A DNA stretch of 64,000 nt from JBBDYQ01 sp035553855 (GTDB taxonomy: Bacteria; Actinomycetota; Thermoleophilia; Solirubrobacterales; Thermoleophilaceae), in assembly GCA_035553855.1 (NCBI GenBank), contig DATMJO010000163.1:5629-69628 (forward strand), in the 5' to 3' direction. The notes below the pieces were generated by a model. The model ran no database searches. It saw only the letters and a list, made by a program, of their open reading frames with translations, and had not been told where the DNA came from. This document shows positions 25,625 to 34,053 of the stretch, one piece after another. The translations under genes and the position numbers were made by a program. Position 1 is the stretch's first letter, and every line of letters starts with the position of its first letter.

Positions 25625-26256
25625 AGGGACTCCAGCAGCGAACGAGCCGACTCGTGGACCGAGCGCGCCCCGGCGGCGCGCAGCTCGTCCTCGCCGAACC
25701 CGCCCGTGAGCACAGCGTCGGTCGCTATCCCGGCGCGCGCGGCGGCCTCGCAGTCCCAGACCGAGTCGCCGACCATGAACGCGCCATCACCCTCCCCCGC
25801 CTTCTCGAGGGCCGATCGCACCAGGTCGGGAGCAGGCTTCGTGGCGTCCACGTCCGCGGAGGTGGTCCAGGCGTCCGCGAGGTCCCGGGCTCCGAGGAGG
25901 TCGACGTAATGCTCGACCTCGCCTTCCTTCGCGGAGCTGGCGAGGACGACGGCATGGCCCCGCCGCTTCAGCTCGGCGATCAGCTCGCGCGCGCCGTCGA
26001 GCGGCTCGACCTCACCGATCAGCTCGGCGTAGGCCTCGCTCTCGCTCTCGCGGATCGCGTCGCCCAGATCCCGCTCGGCCTCGTCGCCTGCGAGCGCGGC
26101 GACCAGCTGGTCGCCGCCCATCCCGATGTGGCGGTGGACCCGCCACACGGGCACGACGATCCCGTGCTCCCGGAACGCCCGATACCAGGCCAGGGCGTGC
26201 TGGTAGTTCGTGTCGACGAGCGTGCCGTCTATGTCGAGGATCGCGGTGGGGGCCAT
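25621..26256 (-). CDS. HAD-superfamily hydrolase (phosphoglycolate phosphatase-like)
   Basis: A 211-residue HAD phosphatase. Motif I is ILDIDGTLVDTNY, motif II VVLASSAKEGE, motif III KPAPD, and motif IV MVGDSVWDCEAA. A four-helix cap lies between about residues 18 and 85. These enzymes dephosphorylate small metabolites such as phosphoglycolate or sugar phosphates; specificity is not readable. It lies 30 bases after the acyltransferase gene and overlaps the DUF1360 gene, so the three may be co-transcribed. Confidence 0.88.
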   Translation of the reverse strand: MAPTAILDIDGTLVDTNYQHALAWYRAFREHGIVVPVWRVHRHIGMGGDQLVAALAGDEAERDLGDAIRESESEAYAELIGEVEPLDGARELIAELKRRGHAVVLASSAKEGEVEHYVDLLGARDLADAWTTSADVDATKPAPDLVRSALEKAGEGDGAFMVGDSVWDCEAAARAGIATDAVLTGGFGEDELRAAGARSVHESARSLLESL

Positions 26257-26286
26257 GGCGATCCCCGTGCCCGTCCGGACGGAGGA

Positions 26287-27666
26287 CTAACCGCCGGACA
26301 CCGCCGCCATCTCGGCGATGGCGTGCTCGAGGTCCGCGCCGAGCTCCTCGAGCTCGCCGATCGCGTCCGGGTCGGACATGAGCCCGATGGACACGCGCCC
26401 GTCGTAGCTCATCATCGCGATGGCGAGCGCGTGGCCGGGGGACAGGAACGGGACCGGCACGATCTCCCGCAGGCGGCGCCCGAGCAGGCGGAGCGCGAAT
26501 TGCGGCCCGGGCACGTTCGTGACCAGCAGGTTGTGGGCGCGGCTCGAGAACGCGACCCGCGAGGCCTGCGCGAAGATCGTCGGCGGCGCGAAGTCCTGGA
26601 GGTTCGTGAGCACCTGTGCCCCGAGTGCCTGCTTCGAGTCGCGCAGCCCCCGGGTCGCCTGAGCCACGATGCTGAGCCGCTCCACGGGCCGCTCCGCATA
26701 CACGGGGAGCGGCGCGATCGTCATGCGGACATGGCTCCCGAGCGGCGCCCCGTCCGGGGGGCGGACCGATACCGGCACGCCCGCCCGCAGGTCGAGCCCC
26801 TCGGTGCGGACATGCCTGCGGCGCAGCCAGCGGCGCAGCGCCCCCGCCACGCAGGCGATGTAGACATCGTTGAGGGAGCCGCCGAAGTCGTCCTTCGGCC
26901 GCTTGAGATCCTCCAGCGAGGCGCCGACCCAGTGCACACGGCGATGCGGGCCGGTCGGCACGTTGAGGGGCGTCTCGGGCGCGCGGTTGATCGCCGACCA
27001 GGCGACCTGGCCCAGCGCCTCTCCCGCCTCCGCGGCGCGCGCGAGCGATCGGCCGGGGGAGCGGACCGCCTGAAGCGCCGCGCTCGCGACGCGCTCGGGG
27101 CGGTGCAGGATGCCCTTGACGGCCTCGGCGACGAGCTGGGCCTGGGTCGGCTCGGGGCCCGGGTTCCATTCGCGCGGCTCGGGCACCACGTCCGCGCCCG
27201 CCTCGCCGGCGTCGAGGAGCACTGTGGTCAGGTCGACACCGGCGAGGCCGTCGACCACCGAGTGATGGACCTTCGAGACGAGCGCGCAGCGGCCGCCGTC
27301 CACGCCGTGGACGAGCCACATCTCCCACAGGGGCTTCGAGCGGTCGAGCCGCTGCGAGAAGACCCTGCCGGCGAGCGCGCGGAGCTGGTCGAGCGAGCCC
27401 GGTCGCGGAAGGGCGGTGGTGCGCACGTGGTAGCCGATGTTGAAGCGGGGGTCGTCCACCCAGAGCGGCCTTCCCATCTCGAAGCGGGGGAACGCGAGCT
27501 TCTGGCGGTAGCGGGGAACCAGGTGGAGCCTCGACTCCACGTGCGCCGCCAGCTCGTCATGCGCGGGCGCCCCACCGTCGAAGAGGAGGATGCCGCCGAT
27601 GTGCATGTGCGCCCCCGAGCGCTCCTGCGCCAGGAAGGAGGCGTCGCTCGGCGTCAGCCGTTCCAT
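26287..27666 (-). CDS. Wax ester synthase/diacylglycerol acyltransferase (WS/DGAT)
   Basis: A 459-residue WS/DGAT. The N-terminus MERLTPSDASFL is a family hallmark and fixes ATG 27666. The active-site motif HHxxxDG appears as KVHHSVVDGLAG (about 135). The C-terminal domain contains NVPGPQFALRLLG and a final SYDGRVSIGLMSDPDA. These enzymes esterify acyl-CoA to diacylglycerol or fatty alcohols, producing storage triacylglycerol or wax esters. The nearby acyl-CoA ligase and SDRs fit lipid metabolism. Confidence 0.93.
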   Translation of the reverse strand: MERLTPSDASFLAQERSGAHMHIGGILLFDGGAPAHDELAAHVESRLHLVPRYRQKLAFPRFEMGRPLWVDDPRFNIGYHVRTTALPRPGSLDQLRALAGRVFSQRLDRSKPLWEMWLVHGVDGGRCALVSKVHHSVVDGLAGVDLTTVLLDAGEAGADVVPEPREWNPGPEPTQAQLVAEAVKGILHRPERVASAALQAVRSPGRSLARAAEAGEALGQVAWSAINRAPETPLNVPTGPHRRVHWVGASLEDLKRPKDDFGGSLNDVYIACVAGALRRWLRRRHVRTEGLDLRAGVPVSVRPPDGAPLGSHVRMTIAPLPVYAERPVERLSIVAQATRGLRDSKQALGAQVLTNLQDFAPPTIFAQASRVAFSSRAHNLLVTNVPGPQFALRLLGRRLREIVPVPFLSPGHALAIAMMSYDGRVSIGLMSDPDAIGELEELGADLEHAIAEMAAVSGG

Positions 27667-27700
27667 CCCGCGGCGAGCGTATCGCATCGAATCCGGTCGA

Positions 27701-27706
27701 TATCCT
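27701..27706 (+). promoter_or_regulatory. Candidate leaderless -10 (TATCCT) of ArsR-type gene
   Basis: TATCCT ends 6 bases before ATG 27713 with no Shine-Dalgarno sequence between, so the mRNA would start at the ATG. Confidence 0.45.
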
Positions 27707-27712
27707 TGGGGC

Positions 27713-28066
27713 ATGCCTTCGAAGCAGACCCTCGTCGACTGCTGCGTCCCGGTGGGCCATGCCCGGCTCTCCGACGGCCAGGCGGAGGAGCTCGAGCGGC
27801 TGTTTCGCTCGGTCGCCGACCGTCACCGGCTCAAGGTGCTGAGCATCCTGGCGGACGCCGACGATGCCGTCTGCGTCTGCGCGATGGTCCCCGAGCTCGG
27901 CCTCGCGCAGCCGACCGTCTCCTACCACCTCAAGCAGCTCGCCGAGGCTGGCATAGTGGAGCGCGAGAAGCGCGGCACCTACGTCTACTACCGGCTCGCT
28001 CCGGGAGCGCTGGAGCGCCTGGGTGGCCTGCTGCGCGGGTCGGAGGCCGCCGCGGGCTCGCCCTAG
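27713..28066 (+). CDS. ArsR/SmtB-family metalloregulator
   Basis: A 117-residue winged-helix repressor. The DNA-recognition segment is LAQPTVSYHLKQLAEAGIV (about 63-81), with the wing at EKRGTYVYYRL. CVCAM at the start of the recognition helix and an N-terminal DCCVP pair give a thiol-rich site suited to arsenite, cadmium or lead. No metal efflux or arsenate reductase gene is adjacent, so its targets are unknown; the divergent WS/DGAT gene is the nearest candidate. Confidence 0.9.
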   Translation: MPSKQTLVDCCVPVGHARLSDGQAEELERLFRSVADRHRLKVLSILADADDAVCVCAMVPELGLAQPTVSYHLKQLAEAGIVEREKRGTYVYYRLAPGALERLGGLLRGSEAAAGSP

Positions 28067-28084
28067 AGCACGCCGCGCCCCGCC

Positions 28085-28924
28085 TCAGCCCGGGCGTGGG
28101 AAGTTCGACTTCATCATCGCGTCCCAGCCGCGGTCCGGGACGACCTTGCGCATCCCCAGCGTGAGCTTGGCGGACGCCGTGACCGTGTAGCGCGTCTTCG
28201 GCCGGCGCTTCGTGATCGCCTTCTCGATGGCCTTCGCCACGGTTTCGGGTCCGCCGCCGAGCTTCGCCATCGGCCCGTCGTACGCGCTGGCCGTGACCTT
28301 CGCGACCGCGCCGTTGAACTCCGCGTAGGGACCGGTGTTCTCGGTGCCCTCGAAGCTCGCGACGGCGGCCTCGCCGAAGTTCGTGAGGATGAGGCCGGGC
28401 TCGATGATCACGACGTCCACGCCGAAGCCGGCGACCTCGAAGCGCAGGGCATCCGAGAGCGCCTCGACCGCGTGCTTCGTGGCGTGGTAGACGCCCCCGC
28501 CCGGGAAGACGAGCTTGCCGCCCATCGAGGAGACGTTGACGATCCGGCCCGCGCCCGCCTCGCGCATGCCCGGCAGCACGAGCTGGCACATCCGCATCAG
28601 GCCGAAGACATTCGTCTCGAACTGGCGGCGAACCGAGTCCATCTGCACGGTCTCGACGGCGCCGGACTGGCTGTAGCCCGCGTTGTTCACGAGCGCGCCG
28701 ACCGCGCCCTCCGCCGACTCGACCGCCCCGACGGCCGCCGCCATCGACGCCTCGTCGGTCACGTCGAGCCGCAACAGCCGGCAACCCTTCGCCTCGAGAT
28801 CGGCGATGTCCTCGAGCTTGCGGGCCGTCGCGTAGACGGTGCGGCCCCGCGCCGCGAGGTGCTCCGCGGTGGCCCGCCCGATACCCGTGGAGCAGCCCGT
28901 GATGAGAACCGACTTCGACGCCAA
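28085..28924 (-). CDS. Short-chain dehydrogenase/reductase
   Basis: A 279-residue classical SDR with TGCSTGIGRA for NAD(P) binding, NNAGYSQ, the catalytic serine in NVSSMGGK, and Tyr/Lys in YHATKHA. The C-terminal extension resembles SDRs acting on steroids or retinols, but substrate is uncertain. The start TTG 28924 follows a purine-rich GAGGAGAGG site. It is divergent from the alcohol dehydrogenase gene and converges on arsR. Confidence 0.87.
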   Translation of the reverse strand: MASKSVLITGCSTGIGRATAEHLAARGRTVYATARKLEDIADLEAKGCRLLRLDVTDEASMAAAVGAVESAEGAVGALVNNAGYSQSGAVETVQMDSVRRQFETNVFGLMRMCQLVLPGMREAGAGRIVNVSSMGGKLVFPGGGVYHATKHAVEALSDALRFEVAGFGVDVVIIEPGLILTNFGEAAVASFEGTENTGPYAEFNGAVAKVTASAYDGPMAKLGGGPETVAKAIEKAITKRRPKTRYTVTASAKLTLGMRKVVPDRGWDAMMKSNFPRPG

Positions 28925-29017
28925 TGGCTTACCTCTCCTCGACTGTGCTGAGGGTGAGCATACGCCCCATCGCCCGCCTGACCGCTCCGCGGGCGCGGCC
29001 TCGCGGCCGCGACCATC

Positions 29018-29023
29018 TAGGCT
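29018..29023 (+). promoter_or_regulatory. Candidate leaderless -10 (TAGGCT) of alcohol dehydrogenase
   Basis: TAGGCT ends 8 bases before GTG 29032. No ribosome-binding site is seen. Confidence 0.35.
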
Positions 29024-29031
29024 CCCCGGCC

Positions 29032-30066
29032 GTGAAGGCCGTCACGTTCCAGGCCCCCGGCGAGGTGCGCCTCGACGACAAGCCCGAGCCCGAGGTGGAT
29101 GGCCCGCAGCAGGCCGTCGTGCGGGTCGAGGCCACCGGCGTCTGCGGCAGCGACCTCCACATCTACCACGGTAGGGTCAAGATCGAGCCCGGCTTCACGA
29201 TCGGCCACGAGTTCGTCGGAACGGTCGTGTCCGCGGGCGACGGCGTGACCACCGTGTCCGAGGGCGACCGCGTGCTCGGCTGCTTCTGCACCGCCTGCGG
29301 AACGTGCTTCTTCTGCCGCCACGGCTGGTTCCACAAGTGCGACTCGGGCGGGGTCTTCGGGCACGGCGCCACGATGGGCTCGATCCAGGGAGCGCAGGCG
29401 GAGTACGTGCTCGTCCCGACGGCGAACCTGACGCTCAGGCGCGTCCCGGAGGGCATGCACGATGACGTCGCCCTGTTCGCGGGCGATGTCATGGGGACCG
29501 GCTACCACGCCGTCACCGAGGGCGGCATGCGCCCGGGCGACACGGTCGCGGTCTTCGGGCTCGGCCCGGTCGGCCTCTGCGCCGTCCAGGCTGCGCGCGC
29601 GGCGGGCGCCGCAAGGGTCATCGCCGTCGACTCGGTCGAGGACCGCCTCGCGGTCGCCGCGTCCTTCGGCGCGGACGCCGTGCACCTGGAGGTCGGCGAC
29701 CCCCGCGGCGCCATCAAGGCCGCCACCGACGGACGCGGCGTGGACCTCGCGATCGACGCGGTGGGGCACCCGGCCGCCCTCGACTCCGCGATCCGCGCCG
29801 CCCGCAAGCAGGGCGCCGTCGTCGCGATCGGCGTGTACGCCGAGCACGCCGACGTCCACATGGGCCTGGCCTTCATCAAGTCGCTCACCGTGAAGGCGGG
29901 CCTCGCCAACGTGATCCGGCACGTGGACCCGGTCCTCGAGCTCCTTGCGAGCGGCGTGCTCGACCCGCGCCCGCTCGTCACCCACCACATGGGCCTCGGC
30001 GACGCCGCCGAGGCGTACGCGACATACGACCGCCGCGAGGCCCTGAAGATCGTGATGACCCCGTGA
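29032..30066 (+). CDS. Zinc-dependent alcohol dehydrogenase (MDR family)
   Basis: A 344-residue medium-chain dehydrogenase. Catalytic-zinc ligands are in GVCGSDLHIYHG and the GHEFVG motif. The structural-zinc lobe is CTACGTCFFCRHGWFHKC, and the nucleotide motif is VFGLGPVGLCAVQAAR. It oxidises an alcohol to an aldehyde or ketone with NAD(P). The aldehyde dehydrogenase gene starts 13 bases downstream, so the pair can take an alcohol through to an acid. Confidence 0.92.
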   Translation: MKAVTFQAPGEVRLDDKPEPEVDGPQQAVVRVEATGVCGSDLHIYHGRVKIEPGFTIGHEFVGTVVSAGDGVTTVSEGDRVLGCFCTACGTCFFCRHGWFHKCDSGGVFGHGATMGSIQGAQAEYVLVPTANLTLRRVPEGMHDDVALFAGDVMGTGYHAVTEGGMRPGDTVAVFGLGPVGLCAVQAARAAGAARVIAVDSVEDRLAVAASFGADAVHLEVGDPRGAIKAATDGRGVDLAIDAVGHPAALDSAIRAARKQGAVVAIGVYAEHADVHMGLAFIKSLTVKAGLANVIRHVDPVLELLASGVLDPRPLVTHHMGLGDAAEAYATYDRREALKIVMTP

Positions 30067-30079
30067 GGGAGGAGGTGAC

Positions 30080-31573
30080 ATGACCACGGCCACCATCGAT
30101 GGGCTCTCGGAGCCGGCGCGGGGGTTCCTCGAACGCGGCCCGGGCCGCCTGTTCATCGGCGGCGAGTGGACCGCCCCGGCGGCGGGCGGCTCGTTCGAGA
30201 CGCTCGACCCCTCGACGGGCGAGCCGATCATGCAGGTCGCCCAGGCGGGCGCGGAGGACGTCGACCGCGCCGTCGAGGCGGCGCAGCAGGCCCTCGGCGG
30301 CGCCTGGTCGGAGTTGCCCGCCCATCAGCGCGGCCTGCTCATGCACCGGCTCGCGGAGCTGATCGAGGAGCACGGCGACGAGCTCGCCGAGCTCGAGGCG
30401 CTCGACAACGGCAAGCCGGTCAAGTACGCGCGGATGGTCGACGTGAGGCTCGCCATTCAGCATCTCCAGTACTACGCCGGCTGGCCCACCAAGATCGAGG
30501 GCGAGACGATCCCCGTGTCCTGGCCCGACGCGTTCGTCTACACGCGCAAGGAGCCGGTCGGCGTCTGCGGCCAGATCATCCCATGGAACTTCCCCCTGCT
30601 CATGGCGGCATGGAAGCTGGCCCCCGCGCTGGCCGCGGGCTGCACCGTCGTGCTGAAGCCGGCGGAGCAGACGCCGCTGACCGCGCTGCGCCTCGCGGAG
30701 CTGATCGGCGAGGCCGGCCTCCCGGCGGGCACGGTGAACGTGCTTACCGGAGACGGGTCGACGGGCGCCGCCATCGTCGAGCACCCGGGGGTGGCCAAGA
30801 TCGCCTTCACGGGCTCGACCGAGATCGGGCGCCGGATCGGCGAGACCTGCGGCCGCATGCTCAAGCGCGTCACGCTCGAGCTAGGGGGCAAGTCGCCCAA
30901 CATCATCCTGCCGGACGCCGACCTGCGCGCGGCCGTCGCCGGGTCTTTTCAGGCGATCTACTACAACACCGGCCAGGCGTGCAACGCGGGCTCGCGGCTC
31001 TTCGTCCACCGCGACCAGTTCGACGAGGTCGTCTCCGGCCTGTCGGAGGCGGCCTCGAAGGCACGGGTCGGCCCCGGCCTCGAGAAGGGCGTCCAGTTCG
31101 GCCCGCTCGTCTCGAAGGAGCAGGAGGAGCGCGTCCTCGCCTACATCGAGTCGGGGCGCGAGGAGGGCGCGCGCGTCGTCTGCGGCGGCGGCGCGCCCGA
31201 GGGCGCGAACGGCGGCTACTTCGTCGCCCCGACGATCTTCACCGATGCGAGCGACGAGATGCGTATCGCGCGCGAGGAGATCTTCGGGCCGGTGCTCGTG
31301 GCGATGCCGTACGACGACCTCGATGAGGTGGCCGCGCGCGCGAACGACACCGACTACGGGCTCGTGGCCGGCGTCTGGACGCGTGATGTGGGCAACGCGC
31401 ACAAGCTCGCGGCGAAGCTCAAGGCAGGCTCCGTCTACATCAACGTCTGGGGCCCGTCGGACCCGGCCGCCCCGTTCGGCGGCTACAAGGCGTCGGGCAT
31501 CGGCCGCGAGATGGGCCACGCGAACCTCGACGCCTACCTCGAGCTGAAGACCGTCTGGACGAGCCTCTCCTGA
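30080..31573 (+). CDS. Aldehyde dehydrogenase (NAD(P)-dependent)
   Basis: A 497-residue aldehyde dehydrogenase. The general-base Glu is in LELGGKSPN (about residue 268), the catalytic Cys in NTGQACNAGSR (about 301), and the cofactor segment PWNFPLLMAAWK is near 170. The EEIFGPV motif is near 400. It likely receives the aldehyde made by the preceding dehydrogenase. GGAGGAGGTGAC just before ATG 30080 is a strong ribosome site. A perfect stem-loop follows the gene. Confidence 0.95.
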   Translation: MTTATIDGLSEPARGFLERGPGRLFIGGEWTAPAAGGSFETLDPSTGEPIMQVAQAGAEDVDRAVEAAQQALGGAWSELPAHQRGLLMHRLAELIEEHGDELAELEALDNGKPVKYARMVDVRLAIQHLQYYAGWPTKIEGETIPVSWPDAFVYTRKEPVGVCGQIIPWNFPLLMAAWKLAPALAAGCTVVLKPAEQTPLTALRLAELIGEAGLPAGTVNVLTGDGSTGAAIVEHPGVAKIAFTGSTEIGRRIGETCGRMLKRVTLELGGKSPNIILPDADLRAAVAGSFQAIYYNTGQACNAGSRLFVHRDQFDEVVSGLSEAASKARVGPGLEKGVQFGPLVSKEQEERVLAYIESGREEGARVVCGGGAPEGANGGYFVAPTIFTDASDEMRIAREEIFGPVLVAMPYDDLDEVAARANDTDYGLVAGVWTRDVGNAHKLAAKLKAGSVYINVWGPSDPAAPFGGYKASGIGREMGHANLDAYLELKTVWTSLS

Positions 31574-31579
31574 CGCTCA

Positions 31580-31603
31580 GCGGTCCCGGTCGGGCGGGAC
31601 CGC
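31580..31603 (+). terminator. Stem-loop after the aldehyde dehydrogenase gene
   Basis: GCGGTCCC (31580-31587) and GGGACCGC (31596-31603) form a perfect 8-bp stem with an 8-base loop, 6 bases after the stop. No T tract follows, as is common in high-GC genomes. It lies between convergent genes. Confidence 0.6.
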
Positions 31604-31658
31604 GCGGTGCCCAGCGGCGGAGGCCTCGCGGATGGGGCGAAGCCGTTGTGGCCGCCGC

Positions 31659-32093
31659 TCAGCCTTCCTGCGCGGCGTCTTTGCCCGACCCGAAGCGGCT
31701 TTCCTCGCCCTCGGGGAGCTGCCCGTCACGGCCGATGTAGCCGTCCTTGCCGCCGGCGACGACATAGACCGCGTCGCCGTCCCCCGCGTTGGCGACCTTG
31801 CGGACCGTGGCCGCGTCGACCCTGGCTACGGCGCCGGGGCCCAGCACGTGCTCGTCGCCGTCGTTGAAGGTCATCCGGATCGTCCCCTGGTGGACGAAGT
31901 AGGTCTCCTCCTGGACCTCGTGGTAATGCCGGCCGGTCTCGTACCCGGGCGGGAGCACGATCGCGTTGATCCCGAACGCATCCACGCCGAGCGCCTTCCG
32001 GATCTTGCGGAAGCCGTAGCCCTCCCCCATGGCGTCGATGTGGCCGACGGCGTAGCCGTCGCCCTCGACGATGTCGCCCACCTCACCCGACAC
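31659..32093 (-). CDS. Cupin-domain protein
   Basis: A 144-residue single cupin. Motif 1 is GYETGRHYHEVQEETYFV, with the His-x-His and Glu metal ligands, and motif 2 follows at HVLGPGAVARVD. The tail is charged. Stand-alone cupins bind metals or act on small molecules, and the substrate here is unknown. GTG 32093 is supported by TACATT 7 bases upstream; a TTG at 32102 is an alternative. It is divergent from a GNAT gene. Confidence 0.85.
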   Translation of the reverse strand: MSGEVGDIVEGDGYAVGHIDAMGEGYGFRKIRKALGVDAFGINAIVLPPGYETGRHYHEVQEETYFVHQGTIRMTFNDGDEHVLGPGAVARVDAATVRKVANAGDGDAVYVVAGGKDGYIGRDGQLPEGEESRFGSGKDAAQEG

Positions 32094-32100
32094 GGTGAGC

Positions 32101-32126
32101 AATGTAGCGCGACCGGCGCATACGCT
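32101..32126. promoter_or_regulatory. Divergent pair of leaderless -10 elements
   Basis: TACATT on the minus strand (32106-32101) stands 7 bases before GTG 32093. TACGCT on the plus strand (32121-32126) stands 8 bases before GTG 32135. Two genes are therefore driven from a 41-base gap with no room for leaders. Confidence 0.45.
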
Positions 32127-32134
32127 ACGCGTCA

Positions 32135-32992
32135 GTGGAACTCCGCCCGATGAGGAGAGCGGACGCCGAGGACGCGTGGGCCGCCGGGCAGGCCGCATTC
32201 GAGGCGCGCGGCGAGCGCTGGCCCGCCTCGACCGAGCCGCCACCGCTGCGCTGGCGCCGGGGGGTGGAGCGCCTGCTCCACCTCCTCGACAGCGACCCCG
32301 GCGGCGCGTGGGTCGCCTGCGAGGGCCGGCGGATCCGCGGGATGGCCATGGCCATCGTGCGCGAGGGCATATGGGGCCTGTCGCTCTTCGCCGTGGACCC
32401 GGGCGTGCAGGGCAACGGCGTCGGGGGCGCCCTGCTCGACCGTGCGCTCGCCTACGGCCACGGGACGCGCGGGCAGATCGTGATGTCATCGCAGGATCCA
32501 CGGGCCCTGCGGCTCTACTCGCGAGCGGGCTTCCGGCTGCTGCCCGCGCTTGCGGCGTTCGGCCCCGTGGACGCCGCCCGTCTCGAGCCCGAGGCACCCG
32601 TGCGACAGGGTATGAGCGGCGACTTCGAGATGGCGGCCAGAGTCGACCGTGAGATCCGTGGCGCCGCCCACGGGGACGACCTGCCGCACCTGGTCGAAGC
32701 GGGCTCGCTCCTGCATGTCGTCCCTGAGCGCGGCTATGTGGTCCACGCCGACGGCTCCCCGAGGCTGCTGGCCGCGCTCGACGAGGAGGCGGCACGCTCG
32801 TTGCTGGCGGTCGCGCTCGCCCACGCGCCGGAGGGCCTCGAGGCGGGGGTCCTGTCGCTCACGGCCGATCAGGGTTGGGCCATGGAGGTGGCCCTGGACG
32901 CCGGTCTCGCGCTCGAGACGAGCGGCCCGACCGCCGTGCGCGGGGAGCCCGGCCCCCTCGCCCCGTATCTGCCGAGCCCCGCCTTCCTCTGA
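32135..32992 (+). CDS. GNAT acetyltransferase with a second degenerate GNAT half
   Basis: A 285-residue protein. The first 140 residues are a full GNAT domain with the acetyl-CoA loop PGVQGNGVGGALLDRAL, preceded by the strand GIWGLSLFAV. The second half repeats a similar order but lacks a clear Q/RxxGxG/A loop, so it may be structural or substrate-binding. The substrate is unknown. The start GTG 32135 is favoured by the TACGCT hexamer. Confidence 0.8.
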   Translation: MELRPMRRADAEDAWAAGQAAFEARGERWPASTEPPPLRWRRGVERLLHLLDSDPGGAWVACEGRRIRGMAMAIVREGIWGLSLFAVDPGVQGNGVGGALLDRALAYGHGTRGQIVMSSQDPRALRLYSRAGFRLLPALAAFGPVDAARLEPEAPVRQGMSGDFEMAARVDREIRGAAHGDDLPHLVEAGSLLHVVPERGYVVHADGSPRLLAALDEEAARSLLAVALAHAPEGLEAGVLSLTADQGWAMEVALDAGLALETSGPTAVRGEPGPLAPYLPSPAFL

Positions 32993-33219
32993 GGATCAGC
33001 CGGGCGCGGAACCCGCGCACCGGCCTGGAGAACGACACCTCCGAAGCGGCTCTGGACGGGCGCCGGCCACGGCGCGGATGGGGCGCTAATGCGAACGCGC
33101 CAAGTCGTCAGACACCCCGTCAGTTATTCGCGGGCCCCTCGTTCCATCTGCACCGAATGGGATCCCTCACCGCTCGTCGACCGCGAGCGATCCCGATCGG
33201 ACTCGACATCTATCTGGGC

Positions 33220-33253
33220 AAGGAGGGTCGGCATGGGCTACCGCGCTTGCTGA
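33220..33253 (+). promoter_or_regulatory. Possible six-codon upstream ORF with strong ribosome site
   Basis: AAGGAGGG (33220-33227) stands 5 bases before ATG 33233. The frame encodes MGYRAC and stops at 33251-33253, 76 bases before the HFCD gene start. The last sense codon is cysteine. A leader peptide for attenuation is one reading; chance is another. Confidence 0.3.
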
Positions 33254-33278
33254 TTTGACCGGTGCAGTTCGAAGTGCG

Positions 33279-33305
33279 CGAGGGCGTCCCACCGGGGCGC
33301 CCTCG
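33279..33305 (+). terminator. Stem-loop before the HFCD flavoprotein gene
   Basis: CGAGGGCG (33279-33286) and CGCCCTCG (33298-33305) form a perfect 8-bp stem with an 11-base loop, between the short upstream ORF and the -10 of the next gene. It could end transcription arriving from upstream or act as an attenuator. Confidence 0.45.
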
Positions 33306-33316
33306 TCCGTGTCGCG

Positions 33317-33322
33317 TACCAT
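33317..33322 (+). promoter_or_regulatory. Candidate leaderless -10 (TACCAT) of HFCD gene
   Basis: TACCAT ends 7 bases before GTG 33330, matching the common spacing in this window. Confidence 0.4.
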
Positions 33323-33329
33323 CGGCGCC

Positions 33330-33992
33330 GTGAGCGCCCTCCCCGTCGACCGGCTGCTCGTGGGAATCACGGGCACACTCGGCATCTACGACTTCCTCTA
33401 CTACGTCGAGGCGTTCCGCGGGACGGTCGCGAAGGAGATCCGAGTGATCCACACGCCCACGGCGTCGCGCTTCATCGACCCGCAGATCGTCTCGATGATC
33501 GTGGGCTGCGAGGTCTGGACCGACTTCTGGGACGAGCGCGACGGCGTGCGGGTCCCCCACGCGGAGCTGCCCGAGTGGGCCCAGATGTTCATCGTGATCC
33601 CGGCCACCGTCAACACGCTCTCACTCGTGGCCCGCGGCGACGCCTCCGGTCTCCTCCACGCATCCGTGCTCGGCTCGCCGCGCCCGGTCGGTTTCGTCCC
33701 GAACATGAAGCAGAGCCTCTGGCGGGCTCCCGCGACGCGGCGCAACGTCGCGCAGATGCGGGAGGACGGGCACCTCGTGATGGACCTGGACGAGGGCGAG
33801 TACTTCCTCCAGCCGGTCGACAAGTCCCTGCCGCCGGACCCCGCGCCGTCGCCCGAGCAGATCGCGGCGTTCGTCCTCGAGCTCGCGCGCGCCTCGGGCA
33901 TCGAGGCGGGCGAGGACGAGCTCCACCTCGCTCCGGCCGCAGAGGCGATCGAGCGGATCGACCGCGTGCGCCGCACCTTCGGCCAGGCCTGA
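33330..33992 (+). CDS. HFCD-type flavoprotein (CoaC/LanD-like decarboxylase fold)
   Basis: A 220-residue protein of the homo-oligomeric flavin-containing Cys decarboxylase group. The N-terminal VGITGTLGIYDF phosphate loop, the conserved active-site His in RVPHAEL (about residue 77), PATVNTLSL (91-99) in the place of the PASANT motif, and VPNMKQSLW (124-132) all fit. CoaC relatives decarboxylate phosphopantothenoylcysteine; LanD relatives decarboxylate peptide C-terminal Cys. No CoaB domain is fused, and PATVNT differs from PASANT, so its substrate may differ. The C-terminal 60 residues are an extra helical region. Confidence 0.72.
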   Translation: MSALPVDRLLVGITGTLGIYDFLYYVEAFRGTVAKEIRVIHTPTASRFIDPQIVSMIVGCEVWTDFWDERDGVRVPHAELPEWAQMFIVIPATVNTLSLVARGDASGLLHASVLGSPRPVGFVPNMKQSLWRAPATRRNVAQMREDGHLVMDLDEGEYFLQPVDKSLPPDPAPSPEQIAAFVLELARASGIEAGEDELHLAPAAEAIERIDRVRRTFGQA

Positions 33993-34053
33993 GGCAGCGT
34001 CAGGCACAAGGCCCGGACTCAAGTTTCGGCTGCTCAGAGCCGATGTTGACAGG

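Larger units (their letters stand above)
32993..33329. other. 337-base intergenic region
   Basis: The stretch is less GC-biased at third positions in every frame than its neighbours, so I do not call a protein-coding gene of ordinary size. It holds a very short open frame with a good ribosome site (33233-33253), a perfect 8-bp stem-loop (33279-33305) and the -10 element of the HFCD gene. I see no tRNA or recognised riboswitch. Confidence 0.5.

Noticed and set aside
27701..28066. ArsR gene as part of an arsenic resistance operon.
   Set aside because: No arsenite transporter or arsenate reductase is adjacent; the flanking genes are WS/DGAT and SDR.
33089..33253. A 54-codon open frame ending in Cys just before the HFCD flavoprotein gene, a possible peptide precursor for a LanD-like enzyme.
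   Set aside because: The frame uses many codons that are rare in neighbouring genes (AGA, AGT, TAT, CGT, TCA, ACA, TCT), so it does not look translated as a whole. Only its last six codons have a ribosome site.
33261..33285. A GTTCGAA sequence resembling a tRNA T-loop.
   Set aside because: No matching acceptor, D-arm or anticodon stem can be found at the proper distances.
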